Assembly: GCA_014084085.1 (NCBI GenBank)
Contig: NPFB01000121.1
Coordinates: 91,552 to 155,551, forward strand
Origin: Hondaea fermentalgiana
Lineage: Eukaryota; Sar; Bigyra; Thraustochytrida; Thraustochytriidae
DNA: 64,000 nt
Reading direction: 5' to 3'
The number at the start of each line of letters is the position of its first letter. Position 1 is the first letter of the stretch. Below, in pieces: positions 1-10,028 of this stretch. The notes beneath the pieces are model-generated. The model had not been told where the DNA came from. It worked only from the letters and a program-made list of their open reading frames with translations, and searched no databases. The position numbers and the translations under genes were made by a program.

Positions 1-356
1 CGATTCCGCTTTTCCATGGCAAGTTTAAGATCCTGGCCCAGCTGCACCTCCTGTGCCTTCCGCATCATACGCGGTTCCGCCTGGCGCAAAAGCTTCGAGT
101 CTTGTCCGGCCTGCCATGCCAGCGCGATGGCGCGCGCGAGCGACTTGAGTTGTCCACTTTCTATCGCCGAGGTCAGCAGCTTTTTGACCTGCATGAACAC
201 CTCGTCAGCGTCGTCATCCTCTTCCTCCTCCAGCTCTGCGGGCGAGCGCCGCTCTCCTTGCAGATGCAGCGAGGGCCGCAGGCCTCCGAAGAGCACCTCT
301 TGCGCGAGATCCTCCTCCGTCGTCGCCCTTCGCAGGATCGTGGCCGCGTCCGCCAT
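1..356 (-). CDS. Unidentified protein, N-terminal part (runs off left edge)
   Basis: A minus-strand frame opens at an ATG at 354-356 (MADAATILRRATTEEDLAQE) and stays open for 118 codons to the window edge, so only the N-terminus is visible. An acidic stretch (EEEEDDDADE) sits near residues 44-53. It is followed by an alpha-helical segment of the form L-x-x-A-I-x-x-G-x-x-x-L-x-x-A-I-x-x-A, then charged Lys/Glu/Arg-rich sequence. That pattern resembles the helical repeats common in stramenopile and alveolate proteins, but no enzyme or binding motif is visible and I do not recognise the family. It is transcribed in the same direction as TTC27, about 850 bp downstream of that gene's end. Confidence 0.55.
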   Translation of the reverse strand, partial: MADAATILRRATTEEDLAQEVLFGGLRPSLHLQGERRSPAELEEEEDDDADEVFMQVKKLLTSAIESGQLKSLARAIALAWQAGQDSKLLRQAEPRMMRKAQEVQLGQDLKLAMEKRN

Positions 357-1210
357 CTTGCCGCCTCTGCACCTGTCTGGATATTCTCCTGCTCGTGCTC
401 TTCCTCGTGCTGCCGCCGCTGCTGCTGTCGTTGTCAAAGTTGCTGCTGCTGCTCTTGCTGCTGCTGCTCTTGCTGTTGCTCTCCCGCCTCGGCGCCGCCG
501 CTGCCGCCGCTCGACGGAGAAGTCTGTTCTCGGTGTTCGGGGTCTGCATGCACGGGCGCGCGCCGGGCGAGCGAGCACGCGCGCAAGCAAGCGGGAGAGC
601 GCAGCGCGCGGGCTTGTCAGAAGTGCCGAATGGGAGAACCAGGGCCGAGACTGGGAGAACCAGAGAACCAGGACCGAGCTGGGACCGGAATCGGGACCAG
701 GAAGAGAAGGGAGAAACAGGTGAAGAGAAGAGAACTTCGCGAGAAGAGAAGAGCGAGGAGGAGAAGAAGAGGGTTACTTGATCAGAGACAGGCAGTGCAG
801 CTAGCTCGCTCAGCTCGCTCAGGTGCTTGCTTGGAGCTTTGGAGAAATCACCAGCCCGCAGCAGCACACTGGAAGCAGCAGAGATGAATGAGTATAGTAT
901 GTGAGTGACTCTGTGAAGCCAGAGGCCAGAGTGAACTGACAGTGATCGATACGGGAGATGGGGCCGGTCTCGCACGCACGGACGCACGGGCGGACTCACG
1001 TCAAGCACGCGTTCACCCATTTTGATTTCTTGCTTGCCGACGATTTTGAAAAATAAGATTGAAAAAAAAAAAAGATTGAAAGGCCAAACACACAAGCAAG
1101 CGCACAAGCAAAGCGCACAAGAGAGATGGCGACGGGTTGCGCATGAAAAATGAAAAGTATAGAAAAGAAGAAAAACAGTTGCAGGTGAGCAAATTGGGGA
1201 TTGATCATCA
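357..1210. other. Intergenic: TTC27 3' side and promoter of the left-edge gene
   Basis: No credible gene seen. The plus strand holds a CTG/CTT-rich tract at about 430-482. Around 540-760 it is G/A-rich on the plus strand with many GAGAA and GAACC words. An A-rich segment (poly-A of 12) lies near 1060-1075. Several frames are open through this part, but they are Arg/Ser/Cys-rich products of compositional bias with no family features. Confidence 0.5.
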
Positions 1211-4200
1211 TCATTTCGGCAAGACGTCCTCGAGGGGCGTGTACACGGTCGCAGGAAGATCCTCATTCGCTTTGAGCTTGTCGACGACCGAGCGCGCGAG
1301 CTGCGAAGCTTGCGAGAGGACAGACTCCCGAGCAGCGGCGTCCGAGACGAGGGCAGGGTCGCGCTCAGCGTGATCCGCAAAACGCGCGAGGAGATCTTGC
1401 GCAACGCTAACGATGCGCTCGGCCTTAAGCTCCTCACGCTCCCAGCCGACCTCTTGCTGCATAAGCGAACGCATGCGCCGCACCAAGCAGTCGCGTACCT
1501 GGACCAAATCACCAACGCCTTCGTAATAGATGCTCATCACCTTCCACATGTTGGGCTCGCTCTTACACTTGGCACGCATCTTCTCAAAAAGTGCCTCCAG
1601 CTGCGCGCGCAGCGAGGCCGTCAGCTCCGCACTCATGCCTCCCTCAGAGGCACTCGGCGCGTGCGGGTCTTGCTCTTTGTTATCCTCCTTCTCCTCGTTG
1701 ACGCCGCCGTCATTCCCAGATTCCGCAGCAGCGCTCTTTTGCGTAAGCGCGTCGACCAAAACGAGCAGACTCTGCAGGTCAACCATATCTGCCACGGCCT
1801 CGCCGCTTCCCCCGCGCACATCGACCAAGTTGCTCATGCCGTCAATAGCCATGCCCCATTGATGCGTGTTCACTGCGAGCAAAATGTAATTTTCCCAAAT
1901 CTTCCAGTTCGACCGCGACTGGCGCACCGCCTCGGCAACCGCCTTGAGAGCCGCTGGGTAGTCTCCGAGCTGCACCAGCACAGAGCTCAGGTTGGCCCAC
2001 GAGTCACCGCTATCCGGATCCTGACGCGTCACATGAGCAAAGGCCGTGCGCGCCAATTTCCACTGCTCGAGTCGCATGGCGCACGAGCCAAGACGGAACC
2101 AGCTCTCCGGAAACAAAGGATTGATGCGCAGAGCATCTTGTAAATGGTCAGCACTCTCTTGCAAATCCCCGCGGTTGAAGGCCAAGAGAGCCCACTCGCG
2201 CTTGGCGCGCGCGTGACGCTTGCCACTAAATTCCCACGCCTTGCGATACCAGTCCTCGTCCTGCAGCAGGCCACCCAAGACGCACATAAGATGCGCAGAA
2301 GGCTGCACAGCCAAACGTTCGCGCACGAGCTTCTCCGCGCGCGCGCGCTTTTCCATCATCACCAGACAGTCCACAGCCTCTTCCCAAAGCCGCACCTCTT
2401 CATAAATCTGAAGCGCGCTGCCGGCAGCGCCCACCTCACGGTACAGCGCAGCAAGTCCACGCTTGAGCTCCCACACGGCAGGCCACGCCAGCGCGTGCAG
2501 AAACGCAAGACGTTCCGTCACTGGAGCCGCCTCGTCCAGGTCGCGCTGCTTGGGTTGAAGAGGCGTAAGACGGTTCGTCTGCTGGTCCACAAGCACTTGC
2601 ATTTGCAAGATGGCACGCTCCTTCGTCTTGTTCCGTTCGAATTCGAGCTGCGACTTGATCAAGAGCGCCGTCGAGTACACCATCCAGTTCTCAGGGCTCT
2701 GAAGCACGCGCTCCACGTACGCCAACATCTCCTCTGCGGTCAATCCTTCCATCGCGTAGCTATTCTTCACGTCCATGCACAGTCCCAAAACGATGCACTG
2801 GTCCAACAGACTCAGGGTCCCGCGTCGCATGCGCGCCTCTTCGTCGTCAACCTCGGCGCCCAGCTGAACTTGCTCATGCAGCGGGGTCTCCGCGTCCACT
2901 TCCTCGAGTTTGATCTTGGGAATGCCGAGCACAGATGTCTGGCCCATCCCCTCTGCCGAGGGATCCTCTTCGCCTTCTACTGGGGCCGGCGCAGAGGAAG
3001 AAGAAGAAGAAGAAGGAGGAGTGACTGCTGCCGATGTGGTCGTGGCAGACGCTGACTCGCTTGGCGAAGGCTGTTTCGTCGTTGACGAGGCTGCCAAGAG
3101 GATAAGTTGCGTCTTCTCTTGACGTTGGAACTTGGTACGCTTGCCCAAAGCGCCAGTCATCTGAATGTTCAACTGAGCTGCCTCTTTGGCCTCGGCAAAA
3201 GCTTGCTTGGCACGATCGGCAGCCTTGAACTTGTGCCGTGCCACGCCACACTCGATCCACACGCTCGCGAGAAGAAGCTTGTCATCAGGGTACATGAGAT
3301 CCACGGCGCGCAACGTGCGCCGAAAACCACGCTCCGCTTCTTGCTCCAGACTCGGCGCTGCCGCGTCTTTGGCCTCGAGCGTTTCCTGATGGACCACGGC
3401 GGACCGCGCTGCCCACCATCCAGAAGTCAACAAATGTCGCAGCGCACTCCGCACGCTCGAGGCGATTTCCTCTTGCGGCTTGCTACTCACTCCACCCTGC
3501 GTGCCTTGCGTGGACGCCATATTGATACCTGCCTCGTCATCGTCGCTGTCGCCGCCAAAGTCGGCATCCTCCATCACGGCCCCGGCCTCATCGACGAGCT
3601 TGGCCTCCTCGAGCATATCCGTCGGATCCACGGCGCCCGGAGCCACTGTCGGGTTAGCCACCACGCGCAGAATCACGCGTGCGACATGCAAAAAGTGCAA
3701 AAACTTGGCGTCGCGATACACCTCTTCACCGTTGGCGCCCAGCATCAGGGCAGCGCGGGCATGCAGTTGCGGGAAAGCGTCGAGATTCTCTTCGAACCGA
3801 CTTGTGTCCTTGCCAGCAATAGCCGCCGACGCCTTGGCGTCCGCTTCGAGCGCAGACAGGGCCGTCTCCAAATGCCTGACCCCAGGTTCCTGCTTGTCGG
3901 ATGCTGCTCCTGGCGTCGTCGCCGTCTCGGCATTCGCGCCATCGTACACGTTGCGCAAAAACGGAAGCGGGTACATGGGCTCCACGGCGCTCTCTGATAC
4001 AGGCGGGCCGGTCCAATTGGCTTGCACAAAGAGATGCAGACAGGCAACACCAGCAAACATGGTCGCCACGGCTCGCAGAGCGCGCTGGTTCACATGATCT
4101 TCAGGGCTCGAAACGCTGGGATCTTTAAAACTCTTGCGGCCGACGCAAGGGCCAAGGCCCTGATCAATGTGCTCCACGACTCGCTCGTGCAAGAACCGGC

Positions 4201-4645
4201 CCTCGCGATTCTTGACCCGACTCACCGAGTACCCCTTGGTGTCCTCGGGGGCGAAGATGCCGCTCACAGCTGGCGAAGAGAGAGCCTCAATAAAATCTCC
4301 ACGCGCCAATGCCACAGCCATGCGCAGCACCTCGAGCTGCAAGTCCTTGACCTCTGGGTCATCGGCAAGGGCTTGCCGTTCTCCCGCTTCGGCTTCGGCC
4401 TTGGTCAACATGAGCTCGAGGCCCTCGACGTTGCTTTCGAGGGTCATGCGCTCGACGAGACGCAGCGAAAACAGGGGATCTGCGACGCCGAGGCCCCGCT
4501 TCTTGCCATTGCCATTCGCGAGGTCCTGGCCATTGCCGACCTCGTCATCCCCGTCGTCCTCATCGGGCAGCTCGTAGTCCTCCGGAAGCCCCAGGAACTC
4601 GTTCAGATCTGCGTCGGAGCTCGAGTCTGACGCCGTGTCCGCCAT
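1211..4645 (-). CDS. TTC27: Tetratricopeptide repeat protein 27 homologue (TTC27/Emw1)
   Basis: Intronless 1144-aa protein starting at an ATG at 4643-4645, followed by an acidic N-terminus (residues about 5-45, rich in D and E). The diagnostic part is the C-terminal half. An LAWPAVWELKRGLAALY segment near residue 720 leads into tandem TPR units, such as NPLFPESWFRLGSCAMRLEQ near residue 845 and DPDSGDSWANLSSVLVQLGD just after, then WKIWENY. This order and spacing is that of TTC27 (yeast Emw1), a conserved essential TPR protein that acts as a scaffold; its exact role is poorly defined. It is longer than the human protein (about 840 aa) because of low-complexity linkers, including a serine run near residue 546 and an acidic linker around residues 355-390. 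Its start faces the HDAC gene across about 765 bp. The family assignment is secure; the function is known only by analogy. Confidence 0.9.
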   Translation of the reverse strand: MADTASDSSSDADLNEFLGLPEDYELPDEDDGDDEVGNGQDLANGNGKKRGLGVADPLFSLRLVERMTLESNVEGLELMLTKAEAEAGERQALADDPEVKDLQLEVLRMAVALARGDFIEALSSPAVSGIFAPEDTKGYSVSRVKNREGRFLHERVVEHIDQGLGPCVGRKSFKDPSVSSPEDHVNQRALRAVATMFAGVACLHLFVQANWTGPPVSESAVEPMYPLPFLRNVYDGANAETATTPGAASDKQEPGVRHLETALSALEADAKASAAIAGKDTSRFEENLDAFPQLHARAALMLGANGEEVYRDAKFLHFLHVARVILRVVANPTVAPGAVDPTDMLEEAKLVDEAGAVMEDADFGGDSDDDEAGINMASTQGTQGGVSSKPQEEIASSVRSALRHLLTSGWWAARSAVVHQETLEAKDAAAPSLEQEAERGFRRTLRAVDLMYPDDKLLLASVWIECGVARHKFKAADRAKQAFAEAKEAAQLNIQMTGALGKRTKFQRQEKTQLILLAASSTTKQPSPSESASATTTSAAVTPPSSSSSSSAPAPVEGEEDPSAEGMGQTSVLGIPKIKLEEVDAETPLHEQVQLGAEVDDEEARMRRGTLSLLDQCIVLGLCMDVKNSYAMEGLTAEEMLAYVERVLQSPENWMVYSTALLIKSQLEFERNKTKERAILQMQVLVDQQTNRLTPLQPKQRDLDEAAPVTERLAFLHALAWPAVWELKRGLAALYREVGAAGSALQIYEEVRLWEEAVDCLVMMEKRARAEKLVRERLAVQPSAHLMCVLGGLLQDEDWYRKAWEFSGKRHARAKREWALLAFNRGDLQESADHLQDALRINPLFPESWFRLGSCAMRLEQWKLARTAFAHVTRQDPDSGDSWANLSSVLVQLGDYPAALKAVAEAVRQSRSNWKIWENYILLAVNTHQWGMAIDGMSNLVDVRGGSGEAVADMVDLQSLLVLVDALTQKSAAAESGNDGGVNEEKEDNKEQDPHAPSASEGGMSAELTASLRAQLEALFEKMRAKCKSEPNMWKVMSIYYEGVGDLVQVRDCLVRRMRSLMQQEVGWEREELKAERIVSVAQDLLARFADHAERDPALVSDAAARESVLSQASQLARSVVDKLKANEDLPATVYTPLEDVLPK

Positions 4646-5409
4646 GGCTGCTGGCCTCCTCGCGGGCGGGTCTGCTCGCTTCGTCGCGCAGGGCTCGCTC
4701 CGTCCGGACCCGACCTTCCTCGGGCCTTTGTTCTCGATTTACCGCGCGACAATCTCTCGATCGCGCCGCTCCACGAGCGACTCTGGAATGCGCAGATCGT
4801 GCGCTCGCTCCCTTTCGTGGCCACCCACGAAGGGCTCTGCGGCGGCCCTTCAGCCCACTTGCGCGCCCGCTCAAACGCACTCTGACCGCTGCTATAACCC
4901 ACTTGCGCGCCGCCGTTTGTTGCTGTTGTTCCATCTCGCGTTCCCGCCGTTCTTTCGTGATTTTTTTCTTTTCTTTTCTTTTCTTTTCTTTTCTTTTCTT
5001 TTCTTTTCTTTTCTTTTTTCTTTCTTTCTTTCTGTGTCCAAAGCTTTTTTTTCTTCCTCTCCTTTTTTTTGGTCGGTCGGCAAATCGAGATCGACGCGGA
5101 GATCACGGGAGCGTGCGCGTGCGGGCGCGCGCGGGCGGCGAGGGCGGCGAGGGCTTGTAGGCAGGCAGGTCGACCGGGACGCGCCAGGAACTTGCGCGCA
5201 GACCCGAGTTTAGTTTGGCTGCCCGCGAGAGTGACGAAGCGCACCGCCCCAAAGGCACGCCGCGTGTCAACCACCTTTTTTCTCCCTTTCTTCTGCTTTG
5301 ACCCTGGCGTATCTTCAGGCCCAAGGACCAAACTCCTTGCCTGACTTAGATAGCTCGTTGCACGGCAGCACGGAAAGAAGAGCGAGATATTCTCGCCGAG
5401 CTTGCCGAG
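4646..5409. promoter_or_regulatory. Divergent promoter region TTC27 / HDAC
   Basis: This 764-bp interval separates the start codons of TTC27 (-) and the histone deacetylase (+) and must hold both promoters. It contains a long (TTTTC)n tract at about 4961-5033 and a C/G-rich block at 5095-5200. No TATA box or specific factor site could be assigned. Confidence 0.5.
4961..5033. repeat. (TTTTC)n / (TTTC)n microsatellite
   Basis: At least ten tandem TTTTC units grade into TTTC units on the plus strand. This pyrimidine tract lies about 380 bp upstream of the HDAC start. Confidence 0.95.
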
Positions 5410-7233
5410 ATGTCGGCTTCTGCATCGCAGTCCACCGCCGCGCAGCGCAAGTCGCGCGTGGCGTACTTTTATAAACCAGAATTTGGGTCCTACTACTATG
5501 GGTAAGTGCTGGGAGCGATGCATGAATGAATGAATGCATGAATGGAATCCTTCAATCCATCAAACAGACAATGCATGAACGTGTCCTCGCGCTATATCGA
5601 GCTACGCGTGCGAGCATCGTGGATGGATAATCTTGTAACACAAATAGAGTAGAGAGTCACTGACGCATCAACCATCCCGGCTGAATTAAATGTCTGTATG
5701 CACAGCCCGTCCCACCCGATGAAGCCGCACCGGCTCAAGCTGACGCACCATCTCCTGCTCACGTACGGCATGTTCCGCAAGATGGAAGTCCTCCGGCCCC
5801 ATGATGCAACCGCCGAGGATCTTGAGCGCTTTCACACGCACGAGTACGTGGACTTTCTCAGACGCATCTCCCCGGACACGGAGCAAGAGTTCGAAAAGCA
5901 AATGACCCGCTTCAATGTGGGCCCATACTCGGACTGCCCCATCTTTGACGGCCTGTATAATTTCATGTCGAGCTGCTCCGGTGCCTCTCTGGACGCTGCC
6001 ATCAAGGTAAACCACGGCCAAGCTGATGTGTGCATCAACTGGTCCGGCGGTCTGCATCACGCAAAGAAGGGCGAGGCTTCCGGCTTTTGCTACATCAACG
6101 ACATTGTGCTCTCCATTGTGGAGCTTCTCAAGTACCATCCTCGTGTCCTCTACATTGACATTGACATTCACCACGGCGACGGCGTCGAGGAGGCGTTTTA
6201 CACAACGAATCGGGTCATGACTTGCTCCTTTCACAAGTACGGTGACTTTTTTCCCGGCAGCGGCGCTTACACGGACACAGGAGCGCGCAACGGCAAAAAC
6301 TACGCAGTGAACTTTCCGCTCAAGGATGGCCTTGACGACGCTGGCTTTGAGAGCATCTTCAAGCCCGTTATTTCCAGCATTATGGCCCACTTTCAGCCTG
6401 GCGCTGTGGTCATGTGCTGCGGCGCCGACTCCATTACCGGCGATCGTCTCGGCTGCTGGAATCTATCCCTTCATGGCCATGGCTACGCAGTCGAGTACGT
6501 AAAGTCCTTTGGTCTTCCTGTGATTCTGCTCGGAGGCGGTGGATACACGCCCCGCAATGTGGCTCGCTGCTGGGCCTACGAAACGGGCATCGCTCTTGGC
6601 AAGCAAGACGAGATGCAGAACGACATCCCGTGGAACCAGTACCACAACTACTTTGGCCCGAACCACTTTTTGCACCTCACACCGGACCCTCAGATGAAGA
6701 ATGCAAACTCGCGCGCCTACCTGGACAAGTACACGAACATCATTCTGGAGAATTTGTCGCAGCTCGAGGCCGTGCCGAGCGTTCAGTTCCAAGACCGCCC
6801 CAACGACTTTTCCAATCCGGACGAGCGCGCCAAGATCGCACTCGACGAAGCAGACCCTGACGCTCCCAGCTACGTTCAGCGCCCTGACCATCCTGCCGAG
6901 TACTACGAGGATGATGCCCACCAGGACCGCTCCTCTTCCTCTTCTTCTGCTGCGCCTAGTGCCGCCAATCCTGCCGAGTCCGATGATGTCAAGGCTGAGG
7001 CTGATACCAAGAAGTCCGAAAGCAACGGCGTCGACGACGCTGCTGCCAGCAGCGAAATGGGATCTCGCAAGTCGTACAAGAAGGGAACCGAGTGTGGCGG
7101 TCTCATGGAAGTTGACCCAGAGGTCGCTGCCGAGGATGCTGCTGCCGCTGCTACTACTGCTGACACCGCTGCCGCGGACGCCAAGGAAAGCAAAGCCGAT
7201 GCCTCCTCTTCCTCTTCCTCCACTCTTCCCTAA
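5410..7233 (+). CDS. HDAC1: Class I histone deacetylase (RPD3/HDAC1 type)
   Basis: Two exons, 5410-5501 and 5706-7233, with a 204-nt intron that has a GTAAGT donor and a CACAG acceptor. Splicing gives 539 aa and restores the family sequence [21 protein letters not shown] across the junction, which fixes the start at 5410. The catalytic set is complete and offset by eight from human HDAC1: His148-His149 (HHAKK), zinc ligands Asp184, His186 and Asp272, and the catalytic Tyr311 in [21 protein letters not shown] and [11 protein letters not shown] are also present. From about residue 390 the tail is Ser/Ala/Glu-rich with no motif. The enzyme removes acetyl groups from histone lysines in nuclear co-repressor complexes. 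It is a class I enzyme with all active-site residues intact, so it is expected to be active. Confidence 0.96.
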
Positions 7234-8510
7234 ACCCCCCAAGTGACGTGTCAATGTGCGAGGCCTGACGGCCAGTTTCTGACAAGACAAGCTCACAACT
7301 GCAATCTCATTTTTCATTTCAATTTTGCTTTCCTTTCTTCTTGGCACAACAACTGATTACACTTTTCAAGAGATAGATGCCAAGTACAACACTGAGGACT
7401 TTTTCAGAAGGGACAGCATGGAAAGGAGAGGGAAATTCAACAGAAAGCAAGGACAGAAGGTTGAAAAGAATTGTGGTAAACGAATGAATGTGCAAAGTCT
7501 CCGGTTCACATCTCTAGCGCTTCTGCTTGTCTAAACTCAAACTCTATCAATTCGTGCTACCACAAATCAGGGATGGTCTTCTAAGTGTGAGCGCATGCTG
7601 CCTCGTTGGACAACGACCTTTCTTTCCATGTCACTTCCTTGGAGTAACGACAAGCCGACCATCCTTTTTTTTCCTTTTTTCCTAACTGTAAAGAAGAACG
7701 ATGGGATTTCCGGTTTGGGGCTTGGATTCCCTTCGATCAGACATCATCATCTCCTCTTTTTTATTATTACCTTTTTTGTGTGTGTATAATCAAGTTCGAG
7801 CCTTCTCTGACCGGATGGCCCCGCCGTGCGCGTCGGACGCACAAAAATGATTAGTCACCGGCTCCCTCTCGGCTCCTCTGCCCAACCCCCCCGCCCATCC
7901 CGACGGGAGTATACAGCGCAGTGCAGCGAGGCCGACGCACCGCAACCCATTTTCGAGGTTCGAATTTTCGAATGCGCAACGCATTTTCGCAGTTTGAAAG
8001 AGGAAACCGCGGAGGTTTCGAGGGGTGTCGGTGGTTAGGTGGGGCGGGCGCGGACGCACGAGCGAGCAGACCCGCGCGCGAGGCAGCAAACCCGCAACCT
8101 TGCAACCCACGCACCTACGCACAAGCAAACCGCACACACACGTAAGTGAGGCAGAGAGAGAGAGAGACGCAAGAGGATTAAGCAACATGAACGAAATGTG
8201 AAGAGAATGGAGTCGGGCCCCCGGACAGCACTGCACTGTAGTGCTCTGCACTACACTGCACTACGGCACGGCGTTTAAAACATCACGGCATTGCATGGCA
8301 TTTTTGCACTATGAACCAAAACTGACTGACCTCTTTTATCCTTTCCCTCCCTCCCTCGATTCTTCTTCTCTCTCTTCTTCTCTTCCGTCAATGCCCATCC
8401 TTTATTTGACATCCGAACAGAAACCAAAGCACTCCGCCACGACGAAGGCTCTAACCACATCAATCACGACGACGACGACGACACTCACACAGAACGAAAA
8501 CAGCAGCACA
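7234..8510. other. Intergenic: HDAC 3' side and CDC20 upstream region
   Basis: About 1.28 kb between two genes on the same strand. It contains T-rich tracts (7660-7690, 7755-7785), a GAGA-rich stretch at 8150-8175, a strong hairpin at 8232-8260, a CT-rich stretch at 8335-8390 and an ACG run at 8466-8485. The frame leading into CDC20 stays open upstream to about 8241, but that part is low-complexity and unlike any CDC20 N-terminus, so I read it as leader. Confidence 0.55.
8232..8260. repeat. Hairpin-forming inverted repeat upstream of CDC20
   Basis: Two 13-nt arms (TGCACTGTAGTGC and GCACTACACTGCA) flank a 3-nt loop, TCT. Twelve of the 13 pairs match, with one C/C mismatch. It lies about 250 bp upstream of the chosen CDC20 ATG. 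Confidence 0.8.
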
Positions 8511-10028
8511 ATGACCCACGGCACCGCCCACAACTTTGTCCAGGAGCAGATCGAGCTCGACGAGTGCCTGAACAACTTCTGCGAAGAGGTGAACAGCTCC
8601 GTCGAGCCTCGATGGAAGCGCAAGGCACTCGCCGCGCGCACGCCCAAGTCGAGCCGCAAGCGCAACCGCAGCGGCAAGACTCCCAGCAAGGGCAAGTCCA
8701 CACCGCAGCATGACCGCTTCATCCCGAACCGGGGAGCCATGGACCTCGCCAACGCCCACTTCAACCTCATGAAGGAGAACAGCAGCTCAGCGTCGAACCA
8801 GTCCGAGTCACCGACTCGCGCCGAGTTCAACAAGGCTCTCGCCTCGAGCATGGGCGCCGGCGACTCCCGCGTGCTCGCCTTCAAGAAGAAGGCTCCCGCA
8901 CCACCCGAGGGATACGAGAACTCCCTCAAGGTCCTTTACACGCAGAACAAGGAGAAGATGTCGCGCGCGCAAAAGCCTGTCCGTCACATTCCCTCCGCTC
9001 CCGAGCGCATCCTCGATGCGCCCGACCTGCTCGACGACTACTACCTCAACCTCGTCGACTGGGGCGCCTCCAACATGCTCGCTGTGGCTCTCGGCCAGAC
9101 AGTTTACCTGTGGAACGCCGAGACCGGTGGCATTGAGGAGCTCTGCCAGTGCGAGGCCGAGGACGACTACATCACCTCGGTCAAGTTTGTGCAGGAGGGC
9201 GGCGGCTACCTTGCTGTGGGAACCAACTTTAGCGAGACCAAGCTCTTTGACGTGGAGACCTGCAAGCTGCTCCGCAACATGGACGGCCACAGCTCCCGCG
9301 TCTCCTCGCTTTCGTGGAACCAGCACGTGCTTTCTAGCGGCAGCCGCGACTCGATCATTGTGCACCACGACGTTCGCGTCGCCAACCACAAGGTCGGTGT
9401 CCTCGAGGGCCACGTTCAGGAGGTTTGCGGACTTGCCTGGTCCCCTGATGGCCAGACCCTGGCCTCGGGCGGCAACGACAATCTGCTCTGCCTCTGGGAC
9501 GCGCGTTTCGCCGGCGAGGGCGCACGGTCGCAGCAAACCGCAAACGTTGTGCAGACTCCCCGCCTCAAGATTACTGATCACCTCGCTGCTGTAAAGGCGC
9601 TCGCCTGGTGCCCGCACCAGCGCAATGTGCTGGCCAGCGGCGGGGGTACGGCCGACCGTACGATCAAGATCTGGAACGCGGCGAACGGCGCCAACCTCCA
9701 CAGCGTCGACACTGGCTCGCAGGTCTGCTCGCTCATCTGGAACCCGCACGAGAAGGAGCTTCTGTCCTCGCATGGTTTTAGCGAGAACCAGCTCAGTCTC
9801 TGGAAGTTCCCCTCGATGGCACGCGTCAAGGATCTGCGCAGCCACTCGGCTCGCGTTTTGCACATGGCCATGTCCCCGGACGGTACCACGGTCTGCTCGG
9901 CGGCTGCCGACGAGACCCTTCGTTTCTGGAAGGTCTTTGAGGCTGCCAACCCGGTCAAGCGCACCAAGCGCGTCAAGGGCGCTGCCACCGCTTCGCGCCA
10001 AGGTCTCGCTCGCATGAGCATTCGGTAA
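8511..10028 (+). CDS. CDC20: APC/C activator CDC20
   Basis: 505-aa WD40 protein that activates the anaphase-promoting complex and recruits its substrates at mitosis. Visible features in order: C-box DRFIPNR at residues 68-74, a KEN box at 88-90, a Mad2-binding type motif (SLKVLYTQNK) near residue 145, and the family signature RILDAPDLLDDYYLNLVDW leading into a seven-bladed WD40 propeller from about residue 181. The chain ends in Ile-Arg, the IR tail that docks on APC/C TPR subunits. The start at 8511 is chosen because the frame upstream is low-complexity leader. The Mad2-type motif and the DAPDLLDDYYLNLVDW wording favour Cdc20 over Cdh1/Fzr. All functional motifs are present. Confidence 0.95.
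   Translation: MTHGTAHNFVQEQIELDECLNNFCEEVNSSVEPRWKRKALAARTPKSSRKRNRSGKTPSKGKSTPQHDRFIPNRGAMDLANAHFNLMKENSSSASNQSESPTRAEFNKALASSMGAGDSRVLAFKKKAPAPPEGYENSLKVLYTQNKEKMSRAQKPVRHIPSAPERILDAPDLLDDYYLNLVDWGASNMLAVALGQTVYLWNAETGGIEELCQCEAEDDYITSVKFVQEGGGYLAVGTNFSETKLFDVETCKLLRNMDGHSSRVSSLSWNQHVLSSGSRDSIIVHHDVRVANHKVGVLEGHVQEVCGLAWSPDGQTLASGGNDNLLCLWDARFAGEGARSQQTANVVQTPRLKITDHLAAVKALAWCPHQRNVLASGGGTADRTIKIWNAANGANLHSVDTGSQVCSLIWNPHEKELLSSHGFSENQLSLWKFPSMARVKDLRSHSARVLHMAMSPDGTTVCSAAADETLRFWKVFEAANPVKRTKRVKGAATASRQGLARMSIR

Noticed and set aside
8241..8510. N-terminal extension of CDC20
   Set aside because: The frame is open but starts at GTG, contains a hairpin and low-complexity Thr/Ser runs, and nothing like it is known in CDC20.
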